From Streptomyces broussonetiae (lineage in GTDB: Bacteria > Actinomycetota > Actinomycetes > Streptomycetales > Streptomycetaceae), in assembly GCF_009796285.1 (NCBI RefSeq), contig NZ_CP047020.1, positions 6,634,001 to 6,698,000 on the forward strand: DNA of 64,000 bases. Direction: 5' to 3'. Under the pieces are notes generated by a model that was not told where the DNA came from, ran no database searches, and saw nothing but the letters and a program-made list of their open reading frames with translations. Both the position numbers and the translations under genes were made by a program. Shown one piece after another: positions 7,682 to 16,251 of the stretch. Every line of letters starts with the position of its first letter. The stretch's first letter is position 1.

Positions 7682-9232
7682 GTGTTCGACACTCTCTCCG
7701 ATCGCCTGTCAGCGACTTTCAAGAACCTGCGCGGCAAGGGACGGCTCTCCGAGGCGGACATCGACGCCACCGCGCGCGAGATCCGTATCGCGCTCCTCGA
7801 AGCGGATGTCGCCCTCCCTGTCGTCCGCACGTTCATCAAGAACATCAAGGAGCGGGCGCTCGGAGTCGAGGTCTCCAAGGCGCTGAACCCGGCCCAGCAG
7901 GTCCTGAAGATCGTCAACGACGAGCTGGTGACCATCCTCGGCGGCGAGACCCGGCGTCTGCGCTTCGCCAAGCAGCCGCCCACCGTGATCATGCTGGCCG
8001 GTCTGCAGGGTGCCGGTAAGACCACCCTCGCGGGCAAGCTCGGCCGCTGGCTGAAGGAGCAGGGCCACTCCCCGCTGCTGGTCGCCGCCGACCTCCAGCG
8101 CCCCAACGCCGTGAACCAGCTGAGCGTCGTCGCCGAGCGCGCGGGCGTGGCGGTCTTCGCGCCCGAGCCGGGCAACGGCGTCGGCGACCCGGTGAAGGTC
8201 GCCAAGGACTCCATCGAGTTCGCGAAGTCCAAGGTCCACGACATCGTGATCGTGGACACCGCCGGCCGCCTCGGCATCGACCAGGAGATGATGCAGCAGG
8301 CCGCGGACATCCGCGACGCCGTCTCCCCGGACGAGATCCTGTTCGTCGTCGACGCGATGATCGGTCAGGACGCGGTCAACACCGCCGAGGCCTTCCGCGA
8401 CGGCGTCGGCTTCGACGGCGTGGTCCTGTCCAAGCTCGACGGTGACGCCCGCGGTGGTGCCGCCCTGTCGATCCGGCAGATCACCGGCAAGCCGATCATG
8501 TTCGCGTCGAACGGCGAGAAGCTGGACGACTTCGACGCGTTCCACCCGGACCGCATGGCCTCCCGCATCCTCGACATGGGTGACCTGCTCACCCTGATCG
8601 AGCAGGCCGAGAAGACCTTCAGCCAGGAAGAGGCCGCCAAGATGGCCTCGAAGCTGGCGTCCAAGAAGGGCCAGGACTTCACCCTGGACGACTTCCTGGC
8701 CCAGATGGAGCAGGTCCGGAAGATGGGCTCCATCTCCAAGCTGCTCGGCATGCTCCCGGGCATGGGCCAGATCAAGGACCAGATCCAGAACATCGACGAG
8801 CGTGACGTCGACCGCACCGCCGCGATCATCAAGTCGATGACGCCGGGCGAACGCCAGGACCCGACGATCATCAACGGCTCCCGCCGCGCCCGTATCGCCA
8901 AGGGTTCCGGTGTCGAGGTCAGCGCGGTGAAGAACCTGGTCGAGAGGTTCTTCGACGCCCGCAAGATGATGTCCCGGATGGCGCAGGGCGGCGGCATGCC
9001 GGGCATGCCGGGGCTCCCGGGCATGGGCGGTGGCCCCGGCCGGCAGAAGAAGCAGGTCAAGAAGGCCAAGGGCAAGCAGCGCTCCGGCAACCCGATGAAG
9101 CGCAAGCAGCAGGAGCTGGAGGAGGCCCAGCGCCGCGAGGCGGCGGCCCAGGGCGGAGGTGCCTTCGGGGTGCCGCAGCAGGGTGGCCAGGAGTTCGAGC
9201 TGCCGGACGAGTTCAAGAAGTTCATGGGCTGA
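7682..9232 (+). CDS. ffh: Signal recognition particle protein Ffh
   Basis: A 516-residue SRP54 homologue starting at GTG 7682 (MFDTLSDRLSATFKNLRG). An N domain is followed by the G domain with GLQGAGKTT near residue 110, DTAGRLGID and LSKLDGDARGGAALS. The C-terminal M domain is methionine-rich (GMLPGMGQIKDQI, MMSRMAQGGGMPGMPGLPGM) and ends in a basic, Gln-rich tail. It binds 4.5S RNA and signal sequences and pairs with FtsY at the window's left edge. About 97 nt separate it from glnD, so it probably has its own promoter. Confidence 0.97.
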   Translation: MFDTLSDRLSATFKNLRGKGRLSEADIDATAREIRIALLEADVALPVVRTFIKNIKERALGVEVSKALNPAQQVLKIVNDELVTILGGETRRLRFAKQPPTVIMLAGLQGAGKTTLAGKLGRWLKEQGHSPLLVAADLQRPNAVNQLSVVAERAGVAVFAPEPGNGVGDPVKVAKDSIEFAKSKVHDIVIVDTAGRLGIDQEMMQQAADIRDAVSPDEILFVVDAMIGQDAVNTAEAFRDGVGFDGVVLSKLDGDARGGAALSIRQITGKPIMFASNGEKLDDFDAFHPDRMASRILDMGDLLTLIEQAEKTFSQEEAAKMASKLASKKGQDFTLDDFLAQMEQVRKMGSISKLLGMLPGMGQIKDQIQNIDERDVDRTAAIIKSMTPGERQDPTIINGSRRARIAKGSGVEVSAVKNLVERFFDARKMMSRMAQGGGMPGMPGLPGMGGGPGRQKKQVKKAKGKQRSGNPMKRKQQELEEAQRREAAAQGGGAFGVPQQGGQEFELPDEFKKFMG

Positions 9233-9293
9233 GTTCGTCCCCGGGTTCACCGCTGGGCATGCCAGGGGTTGGTCATTGTCGTACGGTCCGGAT

Positions 9294-11234
9294 ATGACCA
9301 ACCCCGCGCCGCCACGTAAGTCGCCCGACCAGCCCTGGCGTACCGAGGGTGCTCCGGAGGAGCCGCCGAAGCCGCCGTCGGGCGGGCCGAGGATGCGTGG
9401 CGGCTGGTGGCGGCTGATCTTCACCGCGCTGATCGTGTACCTGATCGCGAACCTGGTGCTGTCGTACTTCGACCAGGAGACCGAGCCGACGATCGCGTAC
9501 ACCGAGTTCAGCAAGCAGGTCAACGGCGGCAATGTCGCCAAGATCTACGCCAAGGGCGACTCGATCCAGGGGCAGCTCAAGAAGGAGCAGACGAACCCCG
9601 AGGGCGGCGGGAAGTACACCAAGTTCAACACCGAGCGGCCGTCCTGGGCGAACGACAGTCTCTGGTCGAATCTGACCAAACACAACGTGACCGTCACGGC
9701 CGAACCCGTCGTCCAGCACCGCAGCTTTCTCGCCAATCTGCTGATCTCGCTGGCGCCCATGCTGATCCTCATCGCCGTGTGGATCTTCGTCGCGCGGCGG
9801 ATGAGCGCGGGCCTCGGCGGCGCGGGCGGGATGCTGGGCCGCAAGGCGCCGCCCAAGCCGGTCGAGCTGGTACCGGGGGAGAAGCGCACGACCTTCGCCG
9901 ATGTGGCCGGTATCGATGAGGTCGAGGGCGAGCTGAACGACGTCGTCGACTTCCTCGAGAACCCCGACGCCTATCGCCGCATGGGCGCCAAGATGCCCCG
10001 CGGCGTGCTGCTCGCGGGGCCGCCCGGCACCGGAAAGACGCTGCTCGCGCGTGCGGTCGCCGGCGAGGCGGGCGTGCCGTTCTTCTCCGCGTCCGCGTCC
10101 GAGTTCATCGAGATGATCGTGGGTGTGGGCGCCTCGCGCGTGCGGGAGTTGTTCGCGGAGGCCCGCAAGGTCGCCCCGTCGATCATCTTCATCGACGAGA
10201 TCGACACCATCGGCCGGGCCCGCGGCGGCGGCGCGTCCATGGGCGGGCACGACGAGCGCGAGCAGACCCTGAACCAGATCCTCACCGAGATGGACGGTTT
10301 CTCCGGCTCGGAGGGCGTCATCGTCATCGCGGCCACCAACCGCGCCGACATCCTCGACCCGGCCCTGACCCGCCCCGGCCGTTTCGACCGGATCGTCCAG
10401 GTCTCGCCCCCGGACCGCGGCGGCCGTGAGGCGATCCTGGAGATCCACACCCGGGACATCCCGCTCGCCCAGAACGTCGACCTCGCCCAGGTGGCCCGTA
10501 CGACCCCGGGCATGACAGGCGCCGACCTGGCCAACCTCGCCAACGAGGCCGCCCTGCTCGCGGTCAAGCGCCAGCAGCAGGCGGTGACCCAGTCCGACCT
10601 CTCCGACGCGCTGGAGAAGGTCCAGCTCGGCGCGGAACGCCCGCTGGTGATGCCGGAGGAGGAGCGCAGGCGCACCGCCTACCACGAGAGCGGGCACGCC
10701 CTGCTCGGCATGCTCCAGCCGGGCGCCGACCCCGTCCGCAAGATCACCATCGTGCCGCGCGGCCGGGCCCTCGGCGTCACGCTGTCGACGCCGGACGCGG
10801 ACAAGTACGCGTACACCGAGGAGTACCTGCGCGGCCGGATCATCGGCGCGCTCGGCGGCATGGCGGCCGAGCACGTCGTCTACGACGTGATCACCACCGG
10901 TTCCGAGAGCGACCTGGAGCAGGTCACCAACATCGCGCGCGGGATGGTGTCCCGCTGGGGCATGAGCGAGGAGGTCGGCCGCCTCTCGGCGCTCCCGAAC
11001 GACGCCCAGCAGGCCTACGGGCTGGCCGCCGCACCGCAGACCCTGGACGTCATCGACGCCGAGATGCGCCGGATCGTGGACGAGTGCTACGAGGAGGCGT
11101 GCCGCAAACTCCGCGAGCACCGCGGCCAGTTGGACGCCCTTGCGCAGGCGCTGCTGCAGAACGAGACGCTGGAGGAGGCGGACGCGTACCGGATCGCCGG
11201 AATCACCCGCCTGACCAAGGACCTCGACTCGTAG
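9294..11234 (+). CDS. ftsH: ATP-dependent zinc metalloprotease FtsH-type
   Basis: The protein is 646 residues. A Pro-rich cytoplasmic N-terminus precedes TM1 (LIFTALIVYLIANLVLSYF, about residues 43-61), an extracytoplasmic domain and TM2 (LLISLAPMLILIAVWIFVA). The AAA module has GPPGTGKT at about residue 241, FIDEIDTIGRAR and the SRH region NRADILDPALTRPGRFDR. The protease zinc site HESGH is at residues 464-468, with the third ligand in SESDLEQVTNIARGM. FtsH degrades misfolded membrane proteins and short-lived regulators. The C-terminus is short and lacks the long tail of many actinobacterial FtsH proteins; streptomycetes carry a second ftsH elsewhere, so this may be the accessory paralogue. 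Confidence 0.93.
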   Translation: MTNPAPPRKSPDQPWRTEGAPEEPPKPPSGGPRMRGGWWRLIFTALIVYLIANLVLSYFDQETEPTIAYTEFSKQVNGGNVAKIYAKGDSIQGQLKKEQTNPEGGGKYTKFNTERPSWANDSLWSNLTKHNVTVTAEPVVQHRSFLANLLISLAPMLILIAVWIFVARRMSAGLGGAGGMLGRKAPPKPVELVPGEKRTTFADVAGIDEVEGELNDVVDFLENPDAYRRMGAKMPRGVLLAGPPGTGKTLLARAVAGEAGVPFFSASASEFIEMIVGVGASRVRELFAEARKVAPSIIFIDEIDTIGRARGGGASMGGHDEREQTLNQILTEMDGFSGSEGVIVIAATNRADILDPALTRPGRFDRIVQVSPPDRGGREAILEIHTRDIPLAQNVDLAQVARTTPGMTGADLANLANEAALLAVKRQQQAVTQSDLSDALEKVQLGAERPLVMPEEERRRTAYHESGHALLGMLQPGADPVRKITIVPRGRALGVTLSTPDADKYAYTEEYLRGRIIGALGGMAAEHVVYDVITTGSESDLEQVTNIARGMVSRWGMSEEVGRLSALPNDAQQAYGLAAAPQTLDVIDAEMRRIVDECYEEACRKLREHRGQLDALAQALLQNETLEEADAYRIAGITRLTKDLDS

Positions 11235-11241
11235 CGGACGG

Positions 11242-12171
11242 TCAGGGCACGCGGGCGACGAGGTACCGGAACACGTTCGGCATCCACACCGTCCCGTCCG
11301 GGCGCCGGTACGGGTGCAGGGCCTCGGTCAGCTCCTTGTCGACCTGCTTGGCGTCCGTCGCCGCGATCGCCGCGTCGAACAGCCCCGTCGACAGCAGGCC
11401 GCGTACGGCGCTGTCGAGGCCGGCGTACCCGAACGGGCAGGCGACCCGCCCCGAGCCGTCCGGCCTGAGCCCGGCCCGCTGCGCGACCTCCTCCAGGTCG
11501 TCCCGCCGGGCGGGCCGCCAACTGCGCGCGCTGCGCAGCGGATCGGCCAGTTTCGTCGCCACCCGCAGCACCGAGGAGGTGGCGCAGCGCTCCGGCGGCC
11601 CCCAGCCGGCCAGCACCACGGCGGCCCGCCGCCCGGCCACCGGCAGAGCCTGGGCCAGCAGCTCCCCGAGCCCCTCGGAGTCACCCGCGAGACACCCGAC
11701 CGGCTCGAAGACGGTCACCAGGTCGTACCCGCCCGCCGGCGCGCCGACCACATCGGCGGGCGGCCCGGCGACGAGTTCCGCACCGGCACGCGCACGCGTA
11801 CCGCTGTTTTCGCCGCGCCCGCCGCCGCGCGCAGCGGGCACACCGCCGCTCTCGGCGGATGCCCCGGCTTCGCGTGCCGCGTGCGGCAGCAGGCGGTTGC
11901 GGGCCAGGGCGAGGCGCTCGGGGGAGGCGGCGTCGCAGCCGGTGACCGTGGCACCTCTGGCGGCGGCCCTCAGCAGGGCGAGTCCCGAGCCGCAGCGCAG
12001 GCCCAGCAGCCGGGTGGCGGGGCCCACTTCGAGACGCTCGTAGACGGCTTCGTAGAGCGGCACCAGCATCCGCTCCTGGATCTCGGACCAGTCACGCGCG
12101 CGTGCGCACAGGTCCTCGCGGGGTGCGGAATCCGCGTGAGACGCGTGCGGCCGCACGAGCGTAGGTGTCAT
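11242..12171 (-). CDS. SAM-dependent methyltransferase-like protein
   Basis: 309 residues from ATG 12171; longer in-frame extensions run into the divergent promoter region and were not used. After an alpha-helical N-terminus (DWSEIQERMLVPLYEAVYERL) comes a Rossmann methyltransferase core: TRLLGLRCGSGLALLRAAARGATVTGCDAA (motif I, binding SAM), then GGYDLVTVFEPVGCLAG and RRAAVVLAGWGPPERC. The substrate is unknown. Similar proteins sit beside ftsH/rpsP in other streptomycetes. The motif I glycine signature is LRCGSG instead of the common DxGxG, so binding may be altered. It is convergent with ftsH, with only 7 nt between stops. Confidence 0.7.
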   Translation of the reverse strand: MTPTLVRPHASHADSAPREDLCARARDWSEIQERMLVPLYEAVYERLEVGPATRLLGLRCGSGLALLRAAARGATVTGCDAASPERLALARNRLLPHAAREAGASAESGGVPAARGGGRGENSGTRARAGAELVAGPPADVVGAPAGGYDLVTVFEPVGCLAGDSEGLGELLAQALPVAGRRAAVVLAGWGPPERCATSSVLRVATKLADPLRSARSWRPARRDDLEEVAQRAGLRPDGSGRVACPFGYAGLDSAVRGLLSTGLFDAAIAATDAKQVDKELTEALHPYRRPDGTVWMPNVFRYLVARVP

Positions 12172-12660
12172 AGGTAAGCGCCCCAATCCGCCGACAGTTC
12201 GCCGCTGTGCCCGATTGCGCGGCCCCCGTGCCGTGCGCGCGCACTTCCCACGTATGTCAGGTAACTCCCGGCTCGCGGTGGCGTCCAGGGGTCGTAGAGC
12301 CCCGCTTGGGGTGCGGGCGCGTCTGTGGCGAGATTTCACATCCCGGCAATCTGGATGGCCGCAGGGTGTCCGTTCCCGAAGACGGGCCGGTTGCCAGGGG
12401 GCCGGGCGGCGCGCGGTAGGGTCACGACCGTCACGGACGCGGCGCACGAGGGGACTCGGCACCGAGTGCGGCCGAAACATCTCTTGCGTATTCGTCGGCC
12501 CCGGCCGTGCGGGACACTACGCGTAGGGTCGTACGGCGGACTACGCACCGGCTTGGTACGAGCTGTGAAGCTTCTCCGCAGATCAGCGCACCCGCCCTCG
12601 TCAGGACGCATCAGTGGCAACTGACGGGTAAGTGCAAATTATTTGGGATGCCCCGGAATA

Positions 12661-12687
12661 GGAACACAGCGGCACCCCCGCTCGTTG
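12661..12687 (+). promoter_or_regulatory. ECF-sigma-like promoter (SigR-type) giving a leaderless transcript
   Basis: GGAAC at 12661-12665 and GTTG at 12684-12687 are separated by exactly 18 nt, close to the known SigR pattern GGAAT-N18-GTT. The GTG of the next gene is 8 nt after GTTG and has no ribosome binding site, so transcription would begin at or next to the start codon. The assignment rests on the motif alone. The remainder of the 523-bp divergent gap (12172-12694) shows no supported gene. Confidence 0.5.
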
Positions 12688-12694
12688 TCATTAC

Positions 12695-13291
12695 GTGAGC
12701 ACGACACAGACACCACCTGTTCTCGCCGCGGAGCTGGCACAGGCGTGGGCCGACATTCAGCGGTACCACCCCGAACTGCCGGATCTCGCCGCGCCAGAAT
12801 CACTGATCGGAGAGTCGTCGTCCGCGTGCGGTCACGAACTCTCCTTCGAGCGACTGCTCCATGAGGCAGTCCACGGCATCGCCGCCGCCCGTGGGATCCG
12901 CGACACCTCCCGCGCCGGCCGATATCACAACCGCCGCTTCCTGACGATCGCCGAGGAGCTGGGCCTGGACCACCCCGAGGAGCCGCACCCGAGCAGCGGC
13001 TTCTCCCTGGTCACGCTCAACCCCGAGGCGAAGCGGCGCTACCGCCCGACCATCGAGCGGCTCCAGCGCGCGCTGAAGGCCCACACGGCGGCCACGTCGT
13101 CCGACACCACCCGTTCCTTCCGCGGCCCGGCCGCCCGGCACGGCTCCTCCGGCGGAGGAGTCCGCGTCAAGGCGGTCTGCGACTGCGGCCGCAACGTCCG
13201 CGTGGTCCCCTCGGTCCTGGCCCAGGCCCCCATCGTGTGCGGCGGCTGCGGCAAGCCGTTCAGAATCCCGGAGGTCGCGGGAGCAGCGTGA
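12695..13291 (+). CDS. SprT-like zinc metalloprotease-domain protein
   Basis: A 198-residue protein. ERLLHEAVHGIA gives a zincin HExxH (His56, Glu57, His60), and GRYHNRRFLTIAEELGL supplies a third candidate ligand His78, in the spacing and context of SprT/Spartan domains (H..F...A..LGL). The C-terminus forms a zinc ribbon, VCDCGRNVRVV...VCGGCGKPFRI (Cys162, 164, 182, 185), again as in SprT. SprT-like proteins act on DNA-protein crosslinks or other targets; the function in Streptomyces is unknown to me. GTG 12695 lacks a Shine-Dalgarno sequence and looks leaderless. It is usually annotated as hypothetical, so the SprT assignment is inferred from motifs. Confidence 0.7.
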   Translation: MSTTQTPPVLAAELAQAWADIQRYHPELPDLAAPESLIGESSSACGHELSFERLLHEAVHGIAAARGIRDTSRAGRYHNRRFLTIAEELGLDHPEEPHPSSGFSLVTLNPEAKRRYRPTIERLQRALKAHTAATSSDTTRSFRGPAARHGSSGGGVRVKAVCDCGRNVRVVPSVLAQAPIVCGGCGKPFRIPEVAGAA

Positions 13292-13596
13292 CGCGGGCCG
13301 CGAGAGCCGGCATCTCGTGGGTGCCGGAAGCGGGCCGGTCGTCGACAGCACGGGGCAGCGCACCCGACGTGACCTCACCTCCACGCCGGGTGCCTCTCCG
13401 GCATGCCCGGATGCAGCTCACGCCCCCTCGGCCAAAAGCGACCCGCAGGGTGTGGCACAATGGCTAGCTGTACTCGACAGCCGCACAGGACCCCTCTCTC
13501 CTCCGGCTGACGCGTCCGTCGGGCACTCGGGTACCGCAACCCCACGCGGCAGTCCCGCCGTGCCCAACCACGTCAAATCCAGGAGAACCCACTCCC

Positions 13597-14016
13597 GTGG
13601 CAGTCAAGATCAAGCTGAAGCGTCTGGGCAAGATCCGTTCGCCTCACTACCGCATCGTCGTCGCCGACTCCCGCACCCGCCGTGACGGCCGTGCGATCGA
13701 GGAGATCGGCAAGTACCACCCGACCTACAACCCGTCGGTCATCGAGGTGGACGCCGACCGCGTGGCGTACTGGCTGGGTGTCGGCGCGCAGCCGACCGAG
13801 CCCGTGCTCGCCATCCTGAAGAAGACCGGCGACTGGCAGAAGTTCAAGGGCGAGCCCGCCCCGGCGCCGCTGCTCGTCGCCGAGCCGAAGGCCGCGCGTC
13901 CCTCGTTCGAGGCGCTCGCCGGTGACGACGAGGGCAAGGGTGAGGCGATCACCCAGAAGAAGAAGGCTGAGAAGAAGGACGAGGCTGCGGCTGAGTCCGA
14001 GTCGACCGAGGCCTGA
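13597..14016 (+). CDS. rpsP: 30S ribosomal protein bS16
   Basis: A 139-residue protein. The first 85 residues are standard S16 (VKIKLKRLGKIRSPHYRIVVADSR, IEEIGKYHPTYNP, YWLGVGAQPTEPVLAILKKTG). Streptomyces and other actinobacteria add an Ala/Glu/Lys-rich tail, present here (KKKAEKKDEAAAESESTEA). The start is GTG 13597 with AGGAGA at 13581-13586. It opens the conserved rpsP-khpA-rimM-trmD-rplS operon. The 305-bp region before it contains a likely promoter (a CACAAT -10-like hexamer at 13456-13461) and no gene. Confidence 0.97.
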   Translation: MAVKIKLKRLGKIRSPHYRIVVADSRTRRDGRAIEEIGKYHPTYNPSVIEVDADRVAYWLGVGAQPTEPVLAILKKTGDWQKFKGEPAPAPLLVAEPKAARPSFEALAGDDEGKGEAITQKKKAEKKDEAAAESESTEA

Positions 14017-14021
14017 GCAGC

Positions 14022-14261
14022 ATGCTCGAGGAGGCGCTTGAGCACCTCGTGAAGGGCATCGTCGACAACCCTGACGATGTGCAGGTCGCCTCGCGCAACC
14101 TGCGCCGCGGGCGCGTGCTGGAGGTCCGGGTGCACCCCGACGACCTCGGCAAGGTGATCGGCCGCAACGGCCGTACCGCGCGCGCCCTGCGCACCGTCGT
14201 GGGCGCCATCGGCGGTCGCGGTGTCCGCGTCGACCTCGTCGACGTGGACCACGTCCGCTGA
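14022..14261 (+). CDS. khpA: RNA-binding KH-domain protein KhpA
   Basis: A 79-residue single KH domain. The RNA-binding loop is GKVIGRNGRTARALRTVV, preceded by LEVRVHPDD. In Gram-positive bacteria KhpA partners with KhpB/Jag to bind many RNAs and influences growth and division. It starts 6 nt after rpsP, and the rpsP-khpA-rimM order is conserved across actinobacteria. Confidence 0.93.
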   Translation: MLEEALEHLVKGIVDNPDDVQVASRNLRRGRVLEVRVHPDDLGKVIGRNGRTARALRTVVGAIGGRGVRVDLVDVDHVR

Positions 14262-14343
14262 CGCTTCAACGCAACCGGCTCGGGCCGGGGAGGGCCACTG
14301 GGCCGTCCCCGGCCCGCAGTCGTATGACAGGAGATTTGGACAG

Positions 14344-14889
14344 GTGCAGCTGGTAGTCGCACGGATCGGCCGTGCCCATGGCATCAAGGGCGAGGTCACC
14401 GTCGAGGTGCGTACCGACGAGCCGGAACTCAGGCTCGCGCCCGGCGCCGTACTCGCCACGGATCCCGCCTCCACGGGACCGCTGACCATCGAGACGGGGC
14501 GCGTCCACAGTGGCCGCCTCCTCCTGCGCTTCGAGGGCGTCGCCGACCGCAATGCCGCCGAAGCCCTCCGCAACACTCTCCTCATCGCCGAGATCGACCC
14601 CGAGGAACTGCCCGAGGGCGAGGACGAGTACTACGACCACCAGCTCATCGACCTGGACGTGGTCACCGAGGACGGGCAGGAGGTCGGCCGGATCACCGAG
14701 ATCTCGCACCTGCCCTCCCAGGACCTGTTCATCGTGGAGCGACCCGACGGCAGCGAGGTGCTGATCCCCTTCGTGGAGGAGATCGTCACCGAGATCGACC
14801 TGGAGGAGCAGAGGGCCGTCATCGCGCCCCCGCCCGGCCTGATCGACGACCGCGCCGAGATCGCCTCTTCGAGGGAAGACAGCGAATGA
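14344..14889 (+). CDS. rimM: Ribosome maturation factor RimM
   Basis: The product is 181 residues from GTG 14344, with AGGAGAT upstream at about 14330. The N-terminal RimM barrel opens VVARIGRAHGIKGEVTVEVRTDEPE. A PRC-barrel follows: DEYYDHQLIDLDVVTEDGQEVG and RPDGSEVLIPFVEEIV. RimM assists late 30S assembly around S19 and 16S helix 33. Its stop overlaps the trmD start by 4 nt (ATGA), indicating coupling. Confidence 0.96.
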   Translation: MQLVVARIGRAHGIKGEVTVEVRTDEPELRLAPGAVLATDPASTGPLTIETGRVHSGRLLLRFEGVADRNAAEALRNTLLIAEIDPEELPEGEDEYYDHQLIDLDVVTEDGQEVGRITEISHLPSQDLFIVERPDGSEVLIPFVEEIVTEIDLEEQRAVIAPPPGLIDDRAEIASSREDSE

Positions 14890-15719
14890 GGCTCGACGTC
14901 GTCACGATCTTCCCCGAGTACCTCGAGCCCCTGAACGTCTCCCTCGTCGGCAAGGCACGCGCGCGTGGGCAGCTGAACGTCCAGGTGCACGACCTGCGCG
15001 AGTGGACGTACGACCGGCACAACACGGTCGACGACACCCCGTACGGCGGCGGCCCCGGCATGGTCATGAAGACCGACCCCTGGGGCGACGCCCTGGACAC
15101 GGTCCTCGCCGACGGCTACGAGACCGGCGCCACGGCCCCCGCGATCATCGTGCCGACGCCCAGCGGCCGCCCCTTCACCCAGGAGCTGGCCGTCGAACTC
15201 TCCGAGCGCCCCTGGCTGATCTTCACGCCGGCCCGCTACGAGGGCATCGACCGGCGCGTGATGGACGAGTACGCGACCCGTGTGCCCGTCTACGAGGTCT
15301 CCATCGGCGACTACGTCCTCGCCGGCGGCGAGGCGGCCGTACTCGTCGTCACGGAGGCCGTGGCCCGGCTGCTGCCCGGCGTCCTCGGCAACGCCGAGTC
15401 CCACCGCGACGACTCCTTCGCGCCCGGCGCCATGGCCGGCCTCCTGGAAGGCCCCGTGTACACCAAGCCGCCCGTCTGGCGCGGTCGGGACATCCCCGAC
15501 GTGCTGCTCAGCGGCCACCACGGCAAGATCGCCCGCTGGCGCCGCGACGAGGCCCTGAAGCGTACGACCGTCAACCGGCCCGACCTGATCGAGCGCTGCG
15601 ACCCCAAGGCCTTCGACAAGAAGGACCGCGAGATGCTCTCCATCCTGGGCTGGGAACCGGACCCCGAGGGTGAGCCGTTCGGCCGATTTTGGCGGCGGGC
15701 CGGGGGCATGGAAGAATAG
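14886..15719 (+). CDS. trmD: tRNA (guanine37-N1)-methyltransferase TrmD
   Basis: A 277-residue SPOUT-family enzyme that makes m1G37 in tRNA anticodon loops and prevents +1 frameshifting. Visible elements are MRLDVVTIFPEYLEPLNVSL, DTPYGGGPGMVMK, the knot region ARYEGIDRRVMDEYA, and YVLAGGEAAVLVVTEAVARLLPGVLGN forming the SAM-binding trefoil. The C-terminal domain contains PPVWRGRDIPDVLLSGHHGKI. Length and motifs are standard. Confidence 0.97.
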   Translation: MRLDVVTIFPEYLEPLNVSLVGKARARGQLNVQVHDLREWTYDRHNTVDDTPYGGGPGMVMKTDPWGDALDTVLADGYETGATAPAIIVPTPSGRPFTQELAVELSERPWLIFTPARYEGIDRRVMDEYATRVPVYEVSIGDYVLAGGEAAVLVVTEAVARLLPGVLGNAESHRDDSFAPGAMAGLLEGPVYTKPPVWRGRDIPDVLLSGHHGKIARWRRDEALKRTTVNRPDLIERCDPKAFDKKDREMLSILGWEPDPEGEPFGRFWRRAGGMEE

Positions 15720-15854
15720 ACCGCTGTTGTGCGTCCGTCCGGTGTGCGCCCCTGCCACAGGGGGACACGACGCCCGTCCCGACCCGCACGGCAGACCTCT
15801 TGTACACCTAGTTTCCGTTGATGACCTGTGGCATCAGCGAAGAAAGCAGACGAA

Positions 15855-16205
15855 ATGTCTCACCTGCTCGACACCGTCGACTCCGCGTCGCTGCGCAGCG
15901 ACATCCCGGCCTTCCGTCCGGGTGACACCGTCAACGTCCACGTCCGCGTCATCGAGGGCAACCGCTCCCGTGTGCAGCAGTTCAAGGGCGTTGTGATCCG
16001 CCGCCAGGGCTCCGGTGTCCGCGAGACCTTCACGGTCCGCAAGGTCTCGTTCTCCGTCGGCGTCGAGCGCACCTTCCCGGTGCACACCCCGATCGTCGAG
16101 AAGATCGAGCTGGTCACCCGTGGTGACGTCCGCCGCGCCAAGCTGTACTACCTCCGTGAGCTGCGCGGCAAGGCCGCGAAGATCAAGGAGAAGCGCGAGA
16201 GCTGA
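15855..16205 (+). CDS. rplS: 50S ribosomal protein bL19
   Basis: A 116-residue L19 protein (PAFRPGDTVNVHVRVIEGNRSRVQQFKG, FTVRKVSFSVGVERTFPVHTP, RRAKLYYLRELRGKAAKIKEKR). It lies at the 30S-50S interface. ATG 15855 is preferred over the earlier in-frame GTG because it begins the conserved MSHLLDTVD sequence. A 135-nt gap after trmD allows its own promoter. Confidence 0.97.
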   Translation: MSHLLDTVDSASLRSDIPAFRPGDTVNVHVRVIEGNRSRVQQFKGVVIRRQGSGVRETFTVRKVSFSVGVERTFPVHTPIVEKIELVTRGDVRRAKLYYLRELRGKAAKIKEKRES

Positions 16206-16227
16206 GCGCTCTCGAGGCGCCCATAGC

Positions 16228-16250
16228 GGGGCGGGATAGCATCTCGCCCC
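16228..16250 (+). terminator. Hairpin abutting the sipW start codon
   Basis: GGGGCG (16228-16233) pairs with CGCCCC (16245-16250), extended by three further pairs around a short loop, one nucleotide before ATG 16252. It may terminate rplS transcription. It also contains TAGCAT (16237-16242), a plausible -10 element that would make sipW leaderless. Confidence 0.45.
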
Positions 16251-16251
16251 G

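Noticed and set aside
5002..8310. 1102-codon open frame on the minus strand opposite glnD and ffh
   Set aside because: It is antisense to two unmistakable genes. Its Gly/Arg/Gln-rich composition is what GC-biased codon use produces on the opposite strand.
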